Shown piece by piece: positions 58,269-64,000 of a stretch of DNA of 64,000 nt. The number at the start of each line of letters is the position of its first letter. The stretch's first letter is position 1. The notes below the pieces were generated by a model, which did not search any database, had not been told where the DNA came from, and saw nothing but the letters and a program-made list of their open reading frames with translations. This DNA comes from Phascolarctos cinereus (Eukaryota; Chordata; Mammalia; Diprotodontia; Phascolarctidae): assembly GCF_002099425.1 (NCBI RefSeq), contig NW_018344037.1, positions 7,959,001 through 8,023,000 of the forward strand. Reading direction: 5' to 3'. Position numbers and translations under genes: made by a program.

Positions 58269-59204
58269 GGTACAATAAGTAAGAAGAATTTTAGGTCCAA
58301 TTCTAGATCATCATCAGTACACCAATGTAAACATGTAGTAATCAATGTAGTTGATTAAAATATCCTGATAACCATTAATTATTGAAAGTTGGGTCACATC
58401 AAATAAAAATAGACTGCATCAGTACCATAATTTTTAGTTATTACCAAGGTGTGAAGAAATTAGTTTAGGTGGTATAAGCGAAGGTAAACAAAGAAAAGAA
58501 ACTTAAATGAGTATTCCCTAAAATTTGGGAGAAAAAAAAGAGCAACAATGAAGAATATACGTCTTTGGCTATCAACTGACTGCCATATTCACACTTCAGG
58601 CAAACTTTAATTGAATATTGATCCCTTTAAAGACTTGCCCCAGGTGTGAGCTTTAAGGAGAAAGAGAAAAATGTACCCCCCTTGCTCAGTGTGAAGAGAC
58701 AATGAGCTACCTGTAGTCTTCATGTGGATAGGGAAGAAACACAGCAGTAGGTCATTTACATGGTTCAAGGAGACTGTTATACTTGGTTTATATTTATTGG
58801 AGCAATAACCGTAAGATAGCATATCTGCCTTATTATTCAGCAGAGAGAAGGACCTCAATCAGTATAAAATACTTTTGATGAATACAGTTACTTGGTATAT
58901 GTGCACCAGAGGGAGAATTCTGATTCATAGAAAAATTTACAGACACTGTGAGAGTGAATGTAACCACATGAACAACACTTAATTTCTTTGCTCTGTTCAA
59001 GAAGCATATTCTTGTGACTTCATTTCTAGTGCAGGAACATTAGAGCTTGAAGAATGAGGAATACCTCCTACTTGTTTGAAAGGAAGAGAAGAGCTGTCCT
59101 GGAGATTCTAGAATTACAGAATCTCAGTTATGAGACTTCAGAATGACCCAACCCATCTAGAGCTAAGCAGACATGTCTTCTGCCACATCCTCTAGCCTCT
59201 GCCG
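58265..59204. other. Unassigned DNA
   Basis: No repeat or gene that I can support. The stretch at about 59100-59160 has a weak resemblance to ancient mammalian interspersed repeats. Confidence 0.35.
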
Positions 59205-59445
59205 AAGGGAAACCTACAACTTGCCCTAATGAAGCTCACATTCTAATTGTGGAGACAACATGCAAATAATTATGTATCAACAAGGTATACACAGCAGCAG
59301 CACTCAAATAGAAGTGGGTTCCTTTAGGTTGCATATTGATTTCATGAATTTAATGCATCTGATATACAGTATAATTTGGAGATTATCTCATAGGGAAGGA
59401 AGTAATATATAGGGAGTCCAAGAAAAGCTTCTTTAAGAAAGTAAT
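59205..59445 (-). mobile_element. L2 3'-end fragment
   Basis: GAAGCTCACATTCTAATTGT, GGAGACAACATGCAAATAAT, TATGTATCAACAAGGTATAC and the ATCTCATAGGGAAGGAAGT block are reverse-complement L2 landmarks. Confidence 0.7.
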
Positions 59446-59559
59446 ATTTTGGTAATATTTTCAGGAAACCAAGTTAAAAAAAACTTCACAGAAAAATTAG
59501 AAAATAATAATTATTACTTATTAATCTCATTTTTATTGTTATTCTTATGGCCAGCATTA

Positions 59560-59790
59560 AAATAGCCCAATAAAGCTCAAAATATTCTTCACATATATCA
59601 TGTCATTTTATACTCCCCCAAACACTGGAAAGGTGATGATATTACCATCCTCTTTTTACAGATGAGGAAACCAAGACAGAGAGGTTAAGTGATTTGCCCA
59701 GTGTCGCATAGATAGTAATTGTTTGAAGCCATATTTGTACTCAGATTTTCCTGACTCCAGGTCCAGCACTCTATACCATGTGCCACAAAC
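59560..59790 (-). mobile_element. MIR/THER1-type CORE-SINE
   Basis: Reverse-complement order: ATATCATGTCATTTTATACT, TTTTTACAGATGAGGAAACC, AGAGAGGTTAAGTGATTTG, CCCAGTGTCGCATAGATAGT, then TCCAGCACTCTATACCATGT at the tRNA-like head. A clear MIR-family SINE. Confidence 0.85.
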
Positions 59791-61364
59791 TAAGAATTTC
59801 TTAAAAGAGTAGCTCTTTTTTTTTTTTTGGACAGGCTTAAAGGAAAGGAAGCCCCCAAAGAAAAGCCCAACAAGCTTAATTGAAGAATTCCAAGGGAGCA
59901 GTAGGAAGGAAAAATTAGTTAAGGCTATCTGGTCCATCGACTATGACTACCACATCCAAAGTAAGGAAACCCATCAATTGCCTTGCCATGGGGCAATACT
60001 GTCACCACAGATAAAGGCAGTCCCTGAATACACTGATACTGAGATTGGAAGTAAGACCTCTAAAATTAGAGACTGAGATAGAGATAAAGAGTATAACCTA
60101 GAATTTTGTGATGAACAGCCTCAGGGATAGTGGTCTTAAAAGCATGCCAGGAAGACAAAAGAAGATTCTGGGACACCAGGGTATACTCTTCTAGGAACCT
60201 CACTTGATTCAGTTGTTGTGACACCCCAGGTGTTTCTTAAGACAGGAAGGGTTCTCACTTGGGAGAATTTGATTTATTTCCCATCCTGAGATCATTGGTA
60301 CTCCTCCCCAGACACAACCAGATGAGAATTATTTCTGATGTATATCTTTATATCTGTAGAAACAAAGCTAGCTTTAAGATTTAACAGGTGGATTTTATTT
60401 GTTCTCTGTCTCTCTGTCTCTGTCTCTCTGTCTCTCTCTCTGTCTCTCTCTCTGTCTCTCTCTCTCTCTCTTCAGGTGAGTTTTACAAGAATCTTACCAA
60501 CTTCAAGATAACATTTTTTCCCCAGTCATGCTCAGCATAATTATTAAATCTTATGCCAATCAAGCAATCCACCCTGATTTGAGCCACCTCCCAAGTTTAC
60601 TGAGCAGGTGTCAACTTTAGTTTAATTATGAGGAAATGCCTATTTACTGACCTTCCACACACATAATAGCCTCCTGTGTCATAGGCTGCTGAGGATATTG
60701 AATATGTGCCAAATGCAAGTTGCAATCATGAAGCTAGGTAATCATGAATTCAAAGTGACTGTTCATGATCTTATCCTTCAATATCTTGTAGATTTGTGCT
60801 AATCAAATAATCGATAAAAGAATATTATATTGATGTGACATCATAATTAAGTTTGTTTCACTTATTAAAAGCAAGAGTAACTCAGTCTCAGACCTCACAC
60901 TAGCAATGATGCATCACTACTGAAGATTTTCTGTTTTCTCCACATACATAAGAACTGACAAAATAAGCAAGAAGTGTCACTGCAATACCATTAGACGTAA
61001 TTACACTCCATGATCATTTTCCATTAACTTGCATCTTGACTGGCGTGGTATGTGCTCTTATAAGTTTGCCTTGAATATGAAAGTTATTTGTTAGACTCTG
61101 CCTACACTTTGGGTGTTTAAGAAGGACTAACACCTCTGGTTTAGGGGTTTACTGAGCTCTTTTCAGAGCTGCTTATCAAACCTTTGGTGTCTACCTGCTA
61201 CCTAACTTTCACCAGTGCTTGCAAGAAGCATGTTTAATGGTGACACCTTGGTAAACCATCTTGGTAGAGGGGCTAAATCAGGTTGAGGGTAATCAACAGG
61301 CCTCAAACTTATCAGTGAAGTAAAGGGATGCCTACTCCAAGCAGATGAAGTCTTTCCCCTAGGG
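59791..61364. other. Unassigned DNA with (TCTG)n
   Basis: No gene recognised. A TCTCTG/TCTC simple repeat lies at 60398-60474. The last part (about 61130-61364) may belong to the same medium-copy repeat as 61590-61865. Confidence 0.4.
60398..60474. repeat. (TCTCTG)n/(TC)n simple repeat
   Basis: TCTCTGTC repeats grading into pure TC, directly visible. Confidence 0.95.
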
Positions 61365-61554
61365 AAGGCCTGCACAAACTGCAGCCTGCAGGCTGATTAC
61401 TGCCTTCAGGATACTTGCAAGCAGGCCAAAGGATTTCTGGAGGCCCACAAAAATGTAGAGGAAAACATCCTTTGTAAGTAAAGGAAATACTTTGGCTGTG
61501 GGAAGTGGTCCTCAGGCCATAAGCAGCGAGTGGGCTGCAAGTTGTGTAGGCCTG
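61365..61554. mobile_element. Small hAT-type non-autonomous DNA transposon (MITE)
   Basis: About 190 bp. The left end AAGGCCTGCACAAACTGCAG and the reverse complement of the right end CAGGCCTACACAACTTGCAG match at most sites. The inverted repeat extends roughly 20-25 bp (CAGGCCTGCACAA core). The 8-bp flanks CCCTAGGG (61357-61364) and CCTTAGAG (61555-61562) match at six of eight sites, the duplication length made by hAT transposases. No transposase ORF. The plus/minus orientation cannot be told. Confidence 0.65.
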
Positions 61555-61589
61555 CCTTAGAGGAATGGTTGGATAAAAACAATTTGTTC

Positions 61590-61865
61590 CAACAGTCATG
61601 AAGGTGGCTGAAGCAGGTACTATTGAGTGCTTAGACCATGGTCAGATATTGAAGATGCCAAGGTCATCCACTGCATCCTAGGCCATTACAGGTAATTGCC
61701 GGTCCTCCTGACTTTTGTCTTGCCACTGGATTTCAATGACTCAGGGAGAGTGTGACTGACAACTTTGTGCAACTATGCCTCATGTAAATCCATTTCATGG
61801 GCAAGTCAAGACATCATTCATGATGTAATTGGTCTTTCTTGAAAATGAAGAGTGAATAAAACTTC
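61590..61865 (+). mobile_element. Unnamed interspersed repeat (probable)
   Basis: The blocks CTTGCCACTGGATTTCAATG, GACAACTTTGTGCAACTATG, CCTCATGTAAATCCATTTCA and GTCAAGACATCATTCATGAT, ending TTGGTCTTTCTTGAAAATGA, look familiar to me from marsupial medium-copy repeats, but I cannot name the family from memory with certainty. The hAT-type element appears to sit inside its left part. Confidence 0.35.
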
Positions 61866-63679
61866 TCATTGATATGGCTATATTACTTACCTCATAGTCA
61901 CCCATTTAGAGAGTACTTGTTGCTAAACAGTGGGAAATAATGAGATAATCAGTTGAATCTCTGAAATGAGCCCTTAAAACGGAGAAGAGTAATGAGTAAA
62001 TGGGTTTAGGATCTGAATACATATCTTCTATTTCCCATTTCATTGCTCTTTCCACTATCTCATGCTGTTTACTCATGTTCATAGTACAATTAGTTTATTA
62101 GAAATGACACAACGTAGAAATGAGTATATTTAAATCAGAAGACTGGTAGGCATTTTTTTAAAGTTGATACTAATAATGAACAGTTATATTTGAAGTACTT
62201 TTCTTTCTTTAAAAATAAAACACATGCCTGGAATTTTAATCACCTGCCACCACAAAGGTCTGAAATAACTGAAGCTTATGTTATTTTAATAAATGGTAGA
62301 GCAATTTGTGAAAATTTGGAAAAGAATAAGTAAAACAAATACAAAAAATTAAGATTCATGTGTTGTAATAGTCATTTTAATTATCAGAAAACATCAGCAA
62401 CAATTTTAATTAGTAGATAAGCAGAGCATGAGGCAGGAACCCCAGGTTCCTGAACTCAGAACTGAATTAGAAATGAAATCAAACAAGTAATACCAATATA
62501 GTAATAACAATACTTCTGTGGTAAACTTTTCATTCCCAGGTGCTCAAAGAACTTCATAGATATTAATTAGAATGTGAAGGTAGAACAATATATGTTTTAT
62601 AGATTGAAACTTGAAGTGTTTTAACAACAACAGAGCAAATGAAGACACAGGGTCTGACAATAGAAGTTGTGTTTCAGTTCCTCCCAGCTAGCCATGTCAA
62701 GGGCTGATATTTTTTTTTCCCTTAAAGACATTCTTTAAATGAAAGTACAAAGCTGTTTCCCATCTGACCCCAACTTGCTTTCCTTCAAACAGTCTCTTTA
62801 AGAGTACTTTAGCTTAGATCTTTGTTTTGTTTTTCTCCTTTTTGACACCTAAATGGAAAGTTCTATCAGATTTTATGCTAACTTGAGCTATTTTCTTCTT
62901 TAGGGACATAAAGATGAGTTATGGGGAGCAATCTTGAATAATCCTTGTTCCAGAAACTACTTCTGAAATAACTTGTCTTTTGAAGTTTGTACTATTTAAG
63001 CATAATAGTAATCATAAGTACAGATTTACATGGCATAATTTTATAAGGAAACTAAATCTATTCTATGAAAATAAGCACAATATCTTACCTTCTTTATATT
63101 GTTCTTGAGTTGTAGGTGAGGCCAGAAAAAGAAAAGAACTAAGTTTAAAAAGAAACATTTTAATCTGAGAGTACAATAGATAGCTTCCCTGAAACCACAA
63201 CAGTAATAACTTTATTCAATTTTTAGGCATTTGGACACAGAAAAACAACAGAAAAATTGGGAGCAAAACCAAAAAAAGAACACTCAACATTTTAGTTTGA
63301 ATTAAAATTGAATATTCTTTTTGCAAGTCAGTAGTTGTAAGAAAAAGTAGAAGTAGTTCTTATCTGAAAATATTACTATACAAAACTAATTAGAACTGAA
63401 ACATAAAGACTGATATTTGGACTCAATAAAGATGGAAATTCAGATTACAAAAATATATATATATAGGCAGTGAAATAGTACAATTGAGTTCCATTGGCAT
63501 AGTGCTTGAAAATCATATTCACAAACTATTTTATTTTTGTCTGAATGAAACATCAAGTTGTGAGCAATGAGAGAATAAGCAGAAGATGAGAGAAGGGAGA
63601 AGGTAGTTGCCAAAAAAAAATGGAAAAAAAAAACTATTGTTGCTGAGATTGGTTTAGATGATTAAAAAAATAAAAGATT
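61866..63679. other. Unassigned AT-rich DNA
   Basis: No coding signal or named repeat that I can support. A short (TA)n run lies near 63450-63463. Confidence 0.4.
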
Positions 63680-64000
63680 GTAGCTCTTCTCAGCAATACA
63701 AGGATCCAAGACATCTCCAAGGGACTCATGGTGGAAAGTGCTATCCATAACCAGAGAGGGAATTGTAGAGTCTGAATGCAGATTAAAGCATACTATTTGT
63801 TTTTTTTTCTTCTGTTTTGTTTTGTTTCTTCTTTCTTGTGGTTCCTCCTATTGGTTCTAATTCTTCTTTATGACATGACTAATGTGAAAATATGTTTAGT
63901 AGGAATCTATATGTAGAGCCTAAATCAGAGTGTACACAGTCATGTGGAGGTGGGAGGGAAGGGAAGGGAAGAAAAATGGGAACCCAAAAGCTTATGGAGG
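63680..64000 (+). mobile_element. L1 3' UTR, 5'-truncated, runs off the window
   Basis: Matches the L1-A and L1-B 3' UTRs from 'cttctcagcaatacaaggat' (63686) through 'aatgtgaaaatatgtttagt' (63881-63900) to the G-rich run and 'gggaacccaaaagcttatgg'. Only the 3' UTR is present, so this is a severely 5'-truncated insertion, the commonest L1 outcome. Confidence 0.85.

Noticed and set aside
57740-58282. Long ORFs of Ser/Phe/Leu or Glu/Arg/Lys on both strands
   Set aside because: They are products of the polypyrimidine tract. No stop codon can easily arise in such simple sequence, so the open frames carry no evidence of coding.

Overview
The window looks like repeat-dense, gene-poor DNA from a marsupial. 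The evidence is the repeat set: marsupial-type L1 with a purine-rich inter-ORF block, tRNA-headed SINEs with a 'CAGTGGATAGAGCAC' type A-box region, MAR1-like CORE-SINEs, MIR/THER1-like SINEs, L2 LINEs, half-L1 (HAL1-like) copies and a betaretrovirus-like ERV. I cannot name the species. No bacterial-type genes, CRISPR arrays or RNA genes were seen.

Layout. 1-1.26 kb: mostly unassigned, with one unexplained minus-strand ORF. 1.26-3.65 kb: an old L2 LINE, split by a SINE with a perfect 13-bp target duplication. 3.7-10.2 kb: four L1/HAL1-like copies in both orientations, each lacking most or all of ORF2. 10.3-10.95 kb: L2 remnant and unassigned DNA. 10.955-15.58 kb: a defective class II ERV with two ~400-bp LTRs; most of gag-pro-pol is replaced by about 2.2 kb of non-viral AT-rich sequence. 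15.6-22.6 kb: a SINE and a full-length plus-strand L1 (L1-A). 22.6-30.6 kb: an unassigned block with a minisatellite, antisense L1 5' ends, and two degraded plus-strand L1 copies. 30.6-33.6 kb: mostly non-repetitive, holding the best host-exon candidate (minus strand, 31929-32171). 33.6-38.8 kb: a long minus-strand L1 cut by a SINE with a perfect 14-bp duplication. 38.9-45.4 kb: unassigned DNA, a HAL1-like plus-strand copy cut by a SINE, and a MIR/L2 remnant. 45.4-54.3 kb: a minus-strand HAL1-like copy split by a second full-length L1 (L1-B). 54.3-64 kb: mostly non-repetitive DNA with scattered SINE/L2 remnants, a 730-bp polypyrimidine tract, a small hAT-type element and the start of another L1 3' UTR at the window edge.

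Nearly all coding signal is retrotransposon. L1-A and L1-B carry ORF1 (coiled-coil RNA-binding protein) and ORF2 (endonuclease plus reverse transcriptase); both are broken as written. The ORF2-less copies and SINEs have no complete enzyme of their own and would have depended on L1 ORF2 protein from elsewhere. The points most worth a second look are: the non-viral insert in the ERV, the recurrent ORF2-deleted L1 structures, a conserved antisense ORF in the L1 5' UTRs (one copy fused in frame to an ORF2 tail), the ~630-nt inter-ORF spacer, the indel-dominated difference between L1-A and L1-B, and the unidentified minus-strand exon. All percentages and boundaries are read by eye.
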